From Ferruginibacter sp. (GTDB lineage Bacteria > Bacteroidota > Bacteroidia > Chitinophagales > Chitinophagaceae): a stretch of DNA of 33,475 nt. This document shows positions 1 to 7,519 of this stretch, piece after piece (the stretch's first letter is position 1; the number at the start of each line of letters is the position of its first letter). Location of the stretch: the NCBI GenBank assembly GCA_025352625.1, contig JANXSR010000299.1, forward strand, positions 1 through 33,475, given 5' to 3'. The notes under the pieces are model-generated. The model was given only the letters and a program-made list of their open reading frames with translations. It was not told where the DNA came from and searched no databases. A program made the translations under genes and the position numbers.

Positions 1-1
1 G

Positions 2-74
2 TGGTGCGAGCCGGGGTTGAACCGGCGACACATGGATTTTCAGTCCATTGCTCTACCAACTGAGCTATCACACC
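2..74 (-). tRNA. tRNA-Phe (GAA)
   Basis: The reverse strand folds as a complete tRNA cloverleaf. A 7-bp acceptor stem (GGTGTGA with TCGCACC) includes one G-U pair, the anticodon stem is ATGGA/TCCAT, and the T arm carries GGTTCAACC. The anticodon loop reads CTGAAAA, so the anticodon is GAA (plus-strand bases 39-41), decoding phenylalanine. The discriminator A is base 2 and the next base is C, so an encoded CCA may continue past the window edge and cannot be judged. The terminator of the alcohol dehydrogenase gene lies just upstream of its 5' end on the same strand, so it is probably transcribed separately. Confidence 0.97.
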
Positions 75-151
75 GTTCCCTTTCGGGGCAGCAAAAATAG
101 GAGTTTCTGTTCAAATATTCCAAAACAGTGCCCGCAAATTATTAAAGAAAT

Positions 152-180
152 AAAAAAAGGTGGGCAAAGTGAGGCCCACC
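152..180 (-). terminator. intrinsic terminator of the alcohol dehydrogenase gene
   Basis: GGTGGGC (159-165) and GCCCACC (174-180) form a 7-bp GC-rich stem with an 8-nt loop. Read on the minus strand the stem is followed by a run of seven T (the A run at 152-158). It sits 24 bp after the alcohol dehydrogenase stop codon and before tRNA-Phe. Confidence 0.85.
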
Positions 181-203
181 GTATGTTGTATGCATTAATA
201 GTT

Positions 204-1247
204 TTATTTTAAAGAAGCAATATCAATCACAAAACGGTAGCGCACATCGCCTTTCAGCATTCTTTCGTAGGCTTCATTTACCGCTTCGGCTTTAATTACT
301 TCCACGTCACTTACAATATTGTGTTCGGCACAATAGTCCAGCATTTCCTGTGTTTCTTTAATGCCGCCAATCAGCGAACCGGCTAGCGAACGGCGTTTGC
401 CAATGAGGTTAAAAGCACCTACAATGGAAGGTTGCGGCGGCACTCCCACCACCACCATGGTGCCATTGAGGGTTAATAAATTTAAGTAATCATTGTATTC
501 GTGTTGGGCAGAAATCGTACTTAATATAAAATCAAATTTGCCCTGCAGGCTTTTCATGGTTTCCGGATCTTTGGTTACTGCAAAATGGTGAGCACCTAAA
601 TTCAATGCATCCTGTTCTTTCGATTTGGAAGTGCTAAGTACCGTAACATCCGCACCAAAAGAAGCAGCAAATTTAACCGCCATATGGCCAAGCCCGCCAA
701 GGCCAACCACTGCTACTTTATGGCCCTTTCCAATATTCCAGTGGCGCAGGGGAGAATAGGTTGTAATACCGGCACACAACAAAGGAGCCACGCCTTCAAT
801 GGGCAAACTATCGGATAGATGAAGCGTATATTTTTCATCAACAACTATCTGGGTGGAGTAGCCGCCATAAGTTGGATTGCCTTCTTTATCCCGTCCGTTG
901 TATGTTCCTACCATCCCGGTATCGCAATATTGTTCTTCGTTGGCAAGGCAGCTTGGGCAAACCCTGCACGAATCTACAAAGCAGCCAACACCGGCAAGCT
1001 CCCCAACAGCGAAGTTTTTTACATTGGTACCAATGCTGGTGATGCGGCCCACAATTTCATGGCCGGGTACCATGGGATAAATGGAGCCGCCCCATTCGTT
1101 GCGTACCTGGTGAATATCGGAGTGGCAAACACCACAGTATAAAATTTCTATTTGTACATCATTGGCACCTACATCCCTTCTTTCAAAATTAAAAGGGGCT
1201 AAGGGAGTGGAGGCAGTTTGTGCTGCATATGCATTTACAGGAGTCAT
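204..1247 (-). CDS. zinc-dependent NAD(P) alcohol dehydrogenase (cinnamyl-alcohol-dehydrogenase-like MDR family)
   Basis: Medium-chain zinc alcohol dehydrogenase, 347 residues, the normal length; it should reversibly oxidise alcohols to aldehydes in the cytoplasm. The GroES-like half carries the catalytic zinc ligands: Cys41 in GVCHSD, His63 in PGHE and Cys158. Four structural-zinc cysteines lie at 94, 97, 100 and 108. The Rossmann half has the dinucleotide motif GLGGLG at 182-187. The sequence resembles the YahK/AdhC branch that acts broadly on aldehydes, so the physiological substrate cannot be named. The ATG is preceded by a -7 box at 1270-1277, and the gene has its own terminator, so it looks monocistronic. 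Confidence 0.93.
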   Translation of the reverse strand: MTPVNAYAAQTASTPLAPFNFERRDVGANDVQIEILYCGVCHSDIHQVRNEWGGSIYPMVPGHEIVGRITSIGTNVKNFAVGELAGVGCFVDSCRVCPSCLANEEQYCDTGMVGTYNGRDKEGNPTYGGYSTQIVVDEKYTLHLSDSLPIEGVAPLLCAGITTYSPLRHWNIGKGHKVAVVGLGGLGHMAVKFAASFGADVTVLSTSKSKEQDALNLGAHHFAVTKDPETMKSLQGKFDFILSTISAQHEYNDYLNLLTLNGTMVVVGVPPQPSIVGAFNLIGKRRSLAGSLIGGIKETQEMLDYCAEHNIVSDVEVIKAEAVNEAYERMLKGDVRYRFVIDIASLK

Positions 1248-1269
1248 ATTTTTTGTTTAAAATGAAATA

Positions 1270-1277
1270 CAAAAGTA
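1270..1277 (-). promoter_or_regulatory. candidate Bacteroidota -7 element for the alcohol dehydrogenase gene
   Basis: On the minus strand the octamer reads TACTTTTG, a full match to the Bacteroidota -7 consensus TAnnTTTG, 22 nt upstream of the ATG. No good TTTG -33 box is present at the usual 19-nt spacing, so the call rests on the -7 box and its position. Confidence 0.45.
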
Positions 1278-1351
1278 AAGGGCGAATGTTTGCTTTGCAG
1301 TTAATTATTTGCTAAGTGAATAGACGTAATAAAAAATATAAGGGCTATAAT

Positions 1352-1906
1352 TTATTTTAATGGCGCTAAAAGCGAATAAACAGCACTGTCCAAAAATTGA
1401 CCATCGGAAAAATAGTCTTCCTTAAAATAACCTTCCTGCACAAAGTTATTTTTTACCAGTAATTTTTTAGAAGCCTCATTGGCAGGGTTTACATTGGCTA
1501 CCACAGAATGCACTCCTATATTGGAAAAACCATAATCAAGAACAGCTACGAGGGCTTCCTGCATAATTCCTTTTTGATGTTGTTGCGGATTAAGCAGATA
1601 GCCGATTTCAGCCCGGTGGTTTTCTTTGTCAATCTGCCATAAGCCAATGGTGCCAATGAGGGTAGCGTCTTTTTTAAAAGCAATGGCCCATGTAATGCCC
1701 TCGTTGTTATTGCCGTTGTCAATTATTTTTTGAATATACTGCAATGCATCTTCAATGCCTCCGGCAAGCGGCCTGTTAATAAACTGCATCACTGCTTTAT
1801 TAGAACGAAGTGCTAAAATTTCATTCGCATCACCTGTCGAAAACTGCCTTAGCACCAACCGTTCAGTAAAGAGTATTGGAAAGGGATTGAAATTTAAAGT
1901 GAGCAT
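1352..1906 (-). CDS. GNAT-family N-acetyltransferase, RimJ/RimL-like
   Basis: A 184-residue GCN5-related acetyltransferase of the Acetyltransf_3 (RimJ/RimL/ribosomal-protein-Ser/Ala) type. It opens with the usual strand containing TERLVLRQFS, has the middle strand GTIGLWQI, then RAEIGYLLNP followed by the acetyl-CoA loop region (residues 110-118, HQKGIM in place of the classical Q/RxxGxG/A) and the late strand with NEASKKLLVKNNF. Such enzymes move acetyl groups from acetyl-CoA to N-terminal or small-molecule amines; the substrate is not predictable. It lies between the asnS terminator and the alcohol dehydrogenase gene, 104 bp from the latter, and seems to be transcribed alone. Confidence 0.88.
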   Translation of the reverse strand: MLTLNFNPFPILFTERLVLRQFSTGDANEILALRSNKAVMQFINRPLAGGIEDALQYIQKIIDNGNNNEGITWAIAFKKDATLIGTIGLWQIDKENHRAEIGYLLNPQQHQKGIMQEALVAVLDYGFSNIGVHSVVANVNPANEASKKLLVKNNFVQEGYFKEDYFSDGQFLDSAVYSLLAPLK

Positions 1907-1959
1907 AGGTTAGTTTGAATTTGTAAGTACAAATATCCTTTAAAACTATTTCTTACAGT

Positions 1960-1991
1960 AAAAAACCGAAGCAGTTTTGCGTCGGTTTTTT
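1960..1991 (-). terminator. bidirectional-looking terminator after asnS
   Basis: AAAAAACCGA (1960-1969) and TCGGTTTTTT (1982-1991) are perfect complements around a 12-nt loop. Both strands therefore show a stem ending in a T run. It lies 59 bp downstream of the asnS stop and separates asnS from the GNAT gene. Confidence 0.8.
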
Positions 1992-2050
1992 ATACAGTAA
2001 ATATTTGGCTCTGCAAATTATAAGGTTCTTGTCCCTTTCAGAGATAGGCG

Positions 2051-3493
2051 TTAAAACTCTGCACTCTTCGGATATCTTGGAAAAGGAATTACATCCCTGA
2101 TATTTCCCATGCCTGTTACAAACTGCACCAACCGCTCAAACCCAAGCCCAAAGCCAGCATGCGGACAAGCACCAAAGCGGCGGGTATCTAAATACCAGCT
2201 CAGTTCTTCTTCTGGAATATGCATTTCTTTCATGCGTTGGGTAAGTTTATCAAACCGCTCTTCTCTTTGCGATCCTCCTACAATTTCTCCAATGCCCGGC
2301 GCTAAAATATCCATGGCGGCAACAGTCTTGCCATCATCGTTCAGGCGCATATAAAATGACTTAATATCTTTTGGATAGTTGGTTAGTATTACCGGTTTTT
2401 TAAAGTGTTTTTCTACCAGGTAACGCTCGTGTTCACTTTGTAAATCAACACCCCATCCTTCAATTAAATATTGAAATTTCTTTTTCTTATTGTGGTTACT
2501 TTCTTTTAAAATTTCGATGGCTTCTGTATAAGTCAGCCTTTCAAAATCGTTGTTTACTACAAAATTTAATTTATCCAGCAACCCCATTTCAGTTCTTTCC
2601 ACCTGCGGCTTTTGTTTTTCTTCTTCTTCTAAACGCTGTGCTAAAAACTCAAGATCTTCCTTGTTGCTTTCCATCGCATATTTAATTATATAGCGAATGA
2701 ATTCTTCTGCAAGGTTCATATTATCTTCCAGGTCGTTGAAAGCAACTTCCGGTTCAATCATCCAAAACTCTGCAAGGTGTCTTGTGGTGTTACTGTTTTC
2801 TGCACGAAACGTTGGGCCAAAAGTATAGATGTCACTAAATGCCATTGCAGCAAGTTCACCTTCTAATTGTCCGCTTACAGTGAGGTTGGTACTACGGCCA
2901 AAAAAGTCATCTTTAAAACTAATGCTGCCATCTTCATTTTTTGGGGCACTGCCATCCAACGGTAACGTAGTTACCCTGAACATTTCGCCGGCACCTTCTG
3001 CATCACTTGCCGTGATGATGGGTGTATGCAGGTAAACAAATCCTTTATCATTAAAAAATTTATGAATGGCGAAGGCCAATGAATGTCTTACACGAAAAAT
3101 AGCACCAAAAGTGTTGGTCCTAAAACGCAGGTGTGCAATCTCTCTTAAAAATTCGAGGCTGTGTTTTTTGGGTTGTAATGGAAATTTTTCTGCATCGCTA
3201 TCACCTAATATTTCTATGGTAGCAGCTTTTAATTCTACTTTTTGGCCTTTGCCCAAAGAAGCAATTACTTCGCCGGTAACTTTAATGCAGGCTCCGGTAG
3301 TTAAGCGCTTTAAAATACTTTCATCAAATTCACCCAGCGAAGCAACTACCTGTAGATTATTATTGGTACTGCCATCATTCAGCGCTATAAACTGGTTGTT
3401 ACGAAAAGTGCGTACCCATCCCATTACTGTTGCATCAAAGTTTACTTTATCGCCTGCCAGCAGTGCTTTAATTTTTATTCTCTTGTTAAACAT
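2051..3493 (-). CDS. asnS: asparaginyl-tRNA synthetase
   Basis: Charges tRNA-Asn with asparagine using ATP. The protein is 480 residues, close to the usual bacterial length of about 465-480. An N-terminal OB-fold anticodon-binding domain (about 1-115) contains [13 protein letters not shown]. The class II catalytic core shows motif 2 around [11 protein letters not shown], followed by the AsnRS-type sequence EFWMIEPE, and motif 3 at the C-terminus as GLGFERLVQ. The stretch with [15 protein letters not shown] is the usual insertion of the bacterial AsnRS core. The ATG at 3493 follows a TATATTTG -7 box at 3511-3518. The gene is divergent from the ldhA-like gene, with about 145 bp between the two start codons. 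Confidence 0.97.
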   Translation of the reverse strand: MFNKRIKIKALLAGDKVNFDATVMGWVRTFRNNQFIALNDGSTNNNLQVVASLGEFDESILKRLTTGACIKVTGEVIASLGKGQKVELKAATIEILGDSDAEKFPLQPKKHSLEFLREIAHLRFRTNTFGAIFRVRHSLAFAIHKFFNDKGFVYLHTPIITASDAEGAGEMFRVTTLPLDGSAPKNEDGSISFKDDFFGRSTNLTVSGQLEGELAAMAFSDIYTFGPTFRAENSNTTRHLAEFWMIEPEVAFNDLEDNMNLAEEFIRYIIKYAMESNKEDLEFLAQRLEEEEKQKPQVERTEMGLLDKLNFVVNNDFERLTYTEAIEILKESNHNKKKKFQYLIEGWGVDLQSEHERYLVEKHFKKPVILTNYPKDIKSFYMRLNDDGKTVAAMDILAPGIGEIVGGSQREERFDKLTQRMKEMHIPEEELSWYLDTRRFGACPHAGFGLGFERLVQFVTGMGNIRDVIPFPRYPKSAEF

Positions 3494-3510
3494 ATTATTT
3501 AAATTGGCTG

Positions 3511-3518
3511 CAAATATA
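3511..3518 (-). promoter_or_regulatory. asnS -7 promoter element
   Basis: The minus strand reads TATATTTG, matching TAnnTTTG. At the correct 19-nt spacing upstream (3538-3541) the strand reads TTTA, one base from the TTTG -33 consensus. The ATG is 17 nt downstream of the box, so the leader would be only about 10-12 nt. Confidence 0.6.
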
Positions 3519-3594
3519 ACACGGTTTTTGGTGGATTTAAAGGATTGTATCGATTAGTGCTTCGATGATTATGGCAGCAATTATTTAAATTAAA

Positions 3595-3626
3595 AAATCC
3601 TCCAAATCCCCGTGAAAAATCCCCGT
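3595..3626 (+). repeat. tandem direct repeats AAATCCCCGT abutting the ldhA-like promoter
   Basis: AAATCCCCGT occurs at 3604-3613 and again at 3617-3626, with a degenerate copy AAATCCTCC at 3595-3603. The last copy ends one base before the TACCTTTG box at 3627. This placement covers the -33 region and suggests a regulator binding site; function is inferred from position only. Confidence 0.5.
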
Positions 3627-3634
3627 TACCTTTG
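3627..3634 (+). promoter_or_regulatory. -7 element directly in front of the ldhA-like start codon
   Basis: TACCTTTG is a perfect TAnnTTTG match ending 4 nt before the ATG at 3639. If used, transcription would begin at or near the A of the start codon, giving a leaderless mRNA. There is no TTTG at -33; that region is taken up by the AAATCCCCGT repeats. Confidence 0.45.
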
Positions 3635-3638
3635 GCGT

Positions 3639-4622
3639 ATGAAAATAGCCTTCTTCTCTACAAAAATATACGACCGTGAATTTTTTGACCGATACAATAC
3701 GCATCATGAAATTATTTATTTTGAGGCGCCATTAAATGAGCATACGGTTACTCTTGCCAATGGTTGTAAAGCTATTTGTGCTTTTGTAAATGATAAAATA
3801 ACCCTACCTGTTGTAACCGCATTAAAAAGTAATGGTGTTGAATTGATTGCCTTGCGAAGTGCAGGGTTTAATAATGTAGATATTGCGGCAGCAAAAGCCA
3901 ATGGCATTGCAGTAGTTCGTGTGCCTGCATATTCTCCACATGCAGTGGCAGAACATGCATTGGCGTTAATTTTAACCTTAAACCGCAAAACACACAAAGC
4001 TTATAACCGGGTAAGAGAAGGCAACTTTTCGTTGGATAGATTAACTGGATTTGATTTGTTTGGAAAAACAGTGGGCGTTATCGGTACAGGTAAAATTGGC
4101 CAGGTGTTTTGTAAAATTATGCTCGGCCTTGGCTGCAAAGTGCTGGCTTTTGATGTTATTGCCAATAAAGATATGGAAGCCACAGGCGTAGAATATTTAC
4201 CCCTGTTAACTATTTTTCAGCAAGCTGATATTATTTCATTGCACTGCCCGTTAACTGAGCAAACTAAACACATCATTAATGCAAACAGTATTGCTATGAT
4301 GAAGCAAGGCGTTATGCTGATTAATACAAGCAGGGGCGCATTGGTAAATACTGCTGCTGCTATTGAGGGGCTAAAAACCGGGCGTATCGGCTATTTGGGA
4401 CTGGATGTGTATGAACAGGAAGAAAAGCTTTTTTTTAATGATCTTTCTGAAAATATTATCCAGGACGATGATATTATGCGCCTGCTTAGTTTTCCGAACG
4501 TATTGATCACCTCACACCAGGGATTTTTTACACAAGAGGCTTTAGCAGAAATTGCAAAAACTACGCTTAGTAATGTGGATGAATTTGAAGCGGGTAAAAC
4601 ATTAAAAAATATTGTTGTGTAA
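3639..4622 (+). CDS. ldhA: D-2-hydroxyacid dehydrogenase, D-lactate dehydrogenase (LdhA) family
   Basis: NAD-dependent reduction of pyruvate to D-lactate is the expected reaction. The protein is 327 residues from the ATG at 3639, which yields the family-typical start MKIAFFSTKIYDREFF. A longer reading from GTG at 3612 adds nine residues that lie in the promoter repeats, so it was rejected. Family marks are the substrate-binding RSAGFNNVD (Arg about 73), the Rossmann motif GTGKIG (149-154), INTSRGALV, the LDVYEQEE loop with the family glutamate, and the catalytic histidine in TSHQGF near residue 295. The Arg-Glu-His triad is complete. LdhA-type rather than phosphoglycerate dehydrogenase is supported by the long LFFNDLSENIIQDDD segment. 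The gene stands alone between asnS and rho. Confidence 0.9.
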   Translation: MKIAFFSTKIYDREFFDRYNTHHEIIYFEAPLNEHTVTLANGCKAICAFVNDKITLPVVTALKSNGVELIALRSAGFNNVDIAAAKANGIAVVRVPAYSPHAVAEHALALILTLNRKTHKAYNRVREGNFSLDRLTGFDLFGKTVGVIGTGKIGQVFCKIMLGLGCKVLAFDVIANKDMEATGVEYLPLLTIFQQADIISLHCPLTEQTKHIINANSIAMMKQGVMLINTSRGALVNTAAAIEGLKTGRIGYLGLDVYEQEEKLFFNDLSENIIQDDDIMRLLSFPNVLITSHQGFFTQEALAEIAKTTLSNVDEFEAGKTLKNIVV

Positions 4623-4996
4623 AAAAACGCAGCTTAATCGTGGCAACGAAACGGTGTAAGTTGTTCTATTTTACAAAACTAAAAGCATGCTTAAATTTTT
4701 GAATTTGTATTCCGTTTATTTCGCTTTAATAAAAGCCTGATAGTAGTACAACTGCTGAACGGAGCGTCGCCAATAAATTTCAATCAAGGCCAAAAAGCAC
4801 ATTAACAAAAAATATTTTTAGTTTTTAGTAAAAACGGCGTAATATTGCTCAGGAGTATTGCTGATAAAGTCATTCCATTTACTACTGCATCAGACATTCA
4901 CATTCTATCAAAACCAATTTTCTCTCCCGAAATAAAAGGGGATCATTTTTCAGATTATAAGATCGGATTGTTGAAAAAAATCATTTTCATTTCTTT
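4623..4996 (+). other. 374-bp leader/intergenic region upstream of rho
   Basis: No recognisable gene, tRNA or strong promoter was found. The region is AT-rich and ends in a pyrimidine-rich stretch before the rho ATG. One frame is open without an ATG from 4806 to 5018 and runs into rho out of frame. The length is consistent with a long rho leader, which would fit autoregulation as known for other rho genes, but nothing here proves it. Confidence 0.4.
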
Positions 4997-6673
4997 ATGT
5001 ACGACACATTACAATTGAACGATATGCTCGTTCCTGAGTTGCATGATATTGCAGAGCAGCTTACAGTATCCAACTACAAAAAATTAGAAAAGCAGGAGTT
5101 GATTGATAAAATTCTTGCCAGGCAAATTGCTATGAATGCACCTGCCAAAAGTGAGGGCGAAGAAAAGCCAAAACGAAAGCGTACCATAAAGCCACCTGCT
5201 GGCAGTACCGTTGCGGAAGCTGCACAGGAACCAGCCGAAAAGCCAAGAGTGGAAATGAAACCTGAGCCAAAAGCAGAAGCAAGGCATCAGGAAATAAGGG
5301 CGCCTAAAAAAGCGGAACATCTCACTGATAAAAGAAAGCATCCGGTAAAGCAGGAAGAAGAAGAACCTGAAGAAGAATTGCAGCCTATAACTGATGAAGA
5401 AAGTACCATCCCTGCTGCCATTGCCTCATTGCTACACCAGGAAGACGATGTACAGCAACAGCAGCCGGAAGTGCAACAGAGTGAGAACAGCCAGCAAAGC
5501 AACTACCCCAATAAACAATATCAACAACGCCGTGACCAACAGGTTTTTAATATTGAATTTGATGGTATTATTTTGGGCGAAGGTGTATTGGAAATGATGC
5601 CTGACGGATACGGTTTTTTAAGAAGCAGTGATTACAATTATCTTTCTTCACCCGATGATATTTATGTTTCTCCATCTCAAATAAAATTATTTGGATTAAA
5701 AACAGGAGATACTGTTTACGGATCTGTTCGTCCGCCAAAAGAAGGGGAAAAATATTTTGCTTTACTAAAGGTTGAAACCATTAATGGCAAAAGCCCGGAA
5801 GAAGTAAGGGACAGGGTTCCGTTCGATTACCTTACTCCATTGTTTCCGTTTGAAAAACTGAATCTTACTACTGCATCAAATAATTACAGTACCAGGATAA
5901 TGGACCTTTTTACCCCGATAGGTAAAGGCCAGCGTGGATTAATTGTTGCTCAGCCAAAAACGGGTAAAACAATGTTGCTAAAAGAACTGGCAAATGCCAT
6001 TGCAGAAAATCATCCGGAATGTTACCTGATGATTGTACTGGTAGATGAAAGACCGGAAGAGGTTACGGATATGGAGCGTAGTGTAAAAGCAGAAGTTATT
6101 GCCAGCACATTTGATGAGCCTGCAGAAAAGCATGTAAAAGTTTCAACCATCGCATTGCAAAAAGCTAAACGTTTGGTAGAGTGTGGTCATGATGTGGTGA
6201 TATTGTTGGATAGCATTACCCGTTTAGCAAGAGCACATAACACGGTGGCTCCATCAAGTGGTAAAGTATTGAGTGGCGGTGTGGAAGCCAATGCGATGCA
6301 AAAGCCAAAGCAATTTTTTGGGGCTGCACGTAAAATAGAATTTGGCGGATCGTTAACCATTATTGCAACAGCGTTGGTTGATACCGGCAGTAAAATGGAT
6401 GAGGTTATTTTTGAAGAATTTAAGGGAACAGGCAATATGGAATTGCAGTTAGACAGAAGGTTATCTAACCGCCGTATTTATCCTGCCATTGATATCGTTT
6501 CTTCCTCAACACGTCGTGATGATTTGTTGCTGGATAAAGAAACCTTCCAACGGATGTGGGTATTGCGTAAGCATATGGCTGATATGAATCCTGAAGAAGC
6601 CTTGAATACTTTGCTAAAAAATATGAAAGGTACCAAAGACAATGCGGAGTTTTTGACTTCCATGAATGGGTAG
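4997..6673 (+). CDS. rho: transcription termination factor Rho with long hydrophilic N-terminal insertion
   Basis: Hexameric RNA-dependent ATPase that ends transcription. The protein has 558 residues against about 420 in E. coli. Domain order: Rho N-terminal helical domain (1-40); a low-complexity Lys/Glu/Gln/Pro-rich segment (about 41-184) with KPKRKRTIK, acidic [10 protein letters not shown] and Gln-rich stretches; the cold-shock-like primary RNA-binding domain (about 185-265, with DGYGFLRS); then the RecA-type core. Walker A is AQPKTGKT at 318-325, Walker B is VVILLDS at 400-406, and the secondary-site Q loop is SGKVLSGGV at 421-429; all look intact. The insertion is what is known from Bacteroidota Rho proteins. 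It is monocistronic, with a terminator 35 bp after the stop. Confidence 0.97.
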   Translation: MYDTLQLNDMLVPELHDIAEQLTVSNYKKLEKQELIDKILARQIAMNAPAKSEGEEKPKRKRTIKPPAGSTVAEAAQEPAEKPRVEMKPEPKAEARHQEIRAPKKAEHLTDKRKHPVKQEEEEPEEELQPITDEESTIPAAIASLLHQEDDVQQQQPEVQQSENSQQSNYPNKQYQQRRDQQVFNIEFDGIILGEGVLEMMPDGYGFLRSSDYNYLSSPDDIYVSPSQIKLFGLKTGDTVYGSVRPPKEGEKYFALLKVETINGKSPEEVRDRVPFDYLTPLFPFEKLNLTTASNNYSTRIMDLFTPIGKGQRGLIVAQPKTGKTMLLKELANAIAENHPECYLMIVLVDERPEEVTDMERSVKAEVIASTFDEPAEKHVKVSTIALQKAKRLVECGHDVVILLDSITRLARAHNTVAPSSGKVLSGGVEANAMQKPKQFFGAARKIEFGGSLTIIATALVDTGSKMDEVIFEEFKGTGNMELQLDRRLSNRRIYPAIDIVSSSTRRDDLLLDKETFQRMWVLRKHMADMNPEEALNTLLKNMKGTKDNAEFLTSMNG

Positions 6674-6705
6674 TACTTTATTGATAATTACTTAATTTAT
6701 AATTT

Positions 6706-6740
6706 AAGCCACCAATTTTATGGGTGGTTTTTTTCTTTTA
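6706..6740 (+). terminator. rho terminator
   Basis: CCACC (6709-6713) pairs with GGTGG (6723-6727), flanked by further A/T pairs, and is followed by seven T in an unbroken run with more T after it. It lies 35 bp downstream of the rho stop codon. Confidence 0.8.
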
Positions 6741-6865
6741 TACACTCAATGTAAATTTTATAAACCTGCATTTATACTCAAATTTTATTCTTTTTTAAAC
6801 CGTTTAACAAACTAATTTTGCCAACTATCATTTCCCCCATTATTTTTTTAGGTAATTTTTTTTGT

Positions 6866-6890
6866 AAAACCCACTACTGTAAAGGGTTTT
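6866..6890 (-). terminator. possible minus-strand terminator-like hairpin
   Basis: AAAACCC (6866-6872) and GGGTTTT (6884-6890) are perfect complements around an 11-nt loop. On the minus strand the stem is followed closely by a run of T (the plus-strand A complement of the T-run at 6857-6863 reads as A, so the tail is only the stem T bases). There is no minus-strand gene nearby, so this may instead be a leader-region hairpin. Confidence 0.25.
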
Positions 6891-6937
6891 AGCGAATATG
6901 CCATTAATGTTGACCACCGACTACTGAAAAATAAATG

Positions 6938-6958
6938 GTACTATGTGTTGTATAGTAC
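6938..6958 (+). promoter_or_regulatory. predicted PadR operator (perfect inverted repeat)
   Basis: GTACTAT (6938-6944) and ATAGTAC (6952-6958) are perfect 7-bp inverted arms around a 7-nt spacer GTGTTGT. The -33 TTG of the predicted padR promoter (6948-6950) lies inside the spacer. PadR proteins bind inverted repeats of this size near their own promoters, so binding here would block RNA polymerase. The assignment to the adjacent PadR gene is inference. Confidence 0.65.
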
Positions 6959-6977
6959 TGTAATCTTTATATCTTTG
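6947..6977 (+). promoter_or_regulatory. PadR-PspC operon promoter (-33/-7)
   Basis: GTTG at 6947-6950 and TATCTTTG at 6970-6977 are separated by exactly 19 nt, matching the Bacteroidota consensus TTTG-N19-TAnnTTTG with one mismatch in the -33 box. It is the best-formed promoter in the window. Confidence 0.75.
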
Positions 6978-7083
6978 TGATGTAAAGTTGCGAGGGATGG
7001 TAAAACCAATAGTATTCCGGATACCAAAAGGTTACCAACTACGCTACAAATACCCAACAAAATGATTTTTAAAAATTGAAGCC

Positions 7084-7452
7084 ATGAACATTGATAACAC
7101 AGCCAGCCAGATGCGGAAAGGAGTTTTGGAGTTCTGTATTCTTTCGGTGATAAAACAGGGAGAGGCTTATCCGTCAGACATTATTGACAAGATGAGAACT
7201 GCTAACCTGAATATCTTTGAAGGAACATTGTATCCACTTCTTACCAGGTTGAAAAATGCAGAGTTTCTCACCTATCGTTGGGTAGAAAGCAACAGCGGTC
7301 CGCCAAGAAAATATTTTTCATTAACAGAAAAAGGAGATGCTTTTTACAAAGAACTGGAAGCAACCTGGAACGAACTGGCAAACGCAGTAAAGGCACTTTC
7401 AGAAGCAGAACAACAGCACACCAGTAACACCAACTTCAACAATCCGCAATAA
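7084..7452 (+). CDS. PadR-family transcriptional regulator
   Basis: A 122-residue winged-helix repressor of the PadR family. The N-terminal half has the family pattern: QMRKGVLEFCILSVIKQGE, then YPSDIIDKM, the recognition region EGTLYPLLTRLKNAEFL and the wing ending in GPPRKYFSLTEKG; a C-terminal helix (residues about 88-115) would form the dimer. PadR proteins usually repress their own operon until a ligand or stress signal relieves it. The gene precedes a PspC-domain protein by 67 bp on the same strand, and a perfect inverted repeat overlaps the promoter, so autorepression of a two-gene operon is the likely arrangement. This PadR plus PspC pairing is known in Bacteroidota and other phyla; the inducing signal is unknown. 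Confidence 0.93.
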   Translation: MNIDNTASQMRKGVLEFCILSVIKQGEAYPSDIIDKMRTANLNIFEGTLYPLLTRLKNAEFLTYRWVESNSGPPRKYFSLTEKGDAFYKELEATWNELANAVKALSEAEQQHTSNTNFNNPQ

Positions 7453-7519
7453 AGAGCATCACCTGATTTTTGTTGTGGATCCAATCAACTAACGAACGAA
7501 CACAATAACACATTTAACC

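Larger units (their letters stand above)
6674..7083 (+). other. 410-bp intergenic region between rho and the PadR gene
   Basis: Contains the rho terminator, a second hairpin at 6866-6890 and the PadR promoter/operator at 6938-6977, listed separately. The remainder is AT-rich with no supported gene. The PadR leader from the predicted start site to ATG 7084 is about 100 nt. Confidence 0.6.

Noticed and set aside
819-1142. Plus-strand open frame opposite the alcohol dehydrogenase gene
   Set aside because: Antisense to a clear zinc-enzyme gene, with no recognisable domain; a shadow frame.
3066-3557. 163-codon plus-strand frame opposite asnS
   Set aside because: Antisense to the conserved OB-fold coding region; composition is that of a shadow frame.
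3612-3638. GTG start for the ldhA-like gene giving nine extra residues
   Set aside because: The extra codons lie within the AAATCCCCGT repeats and the -7 box, and the family start MKIAFFSTK begins at ATG 3639.
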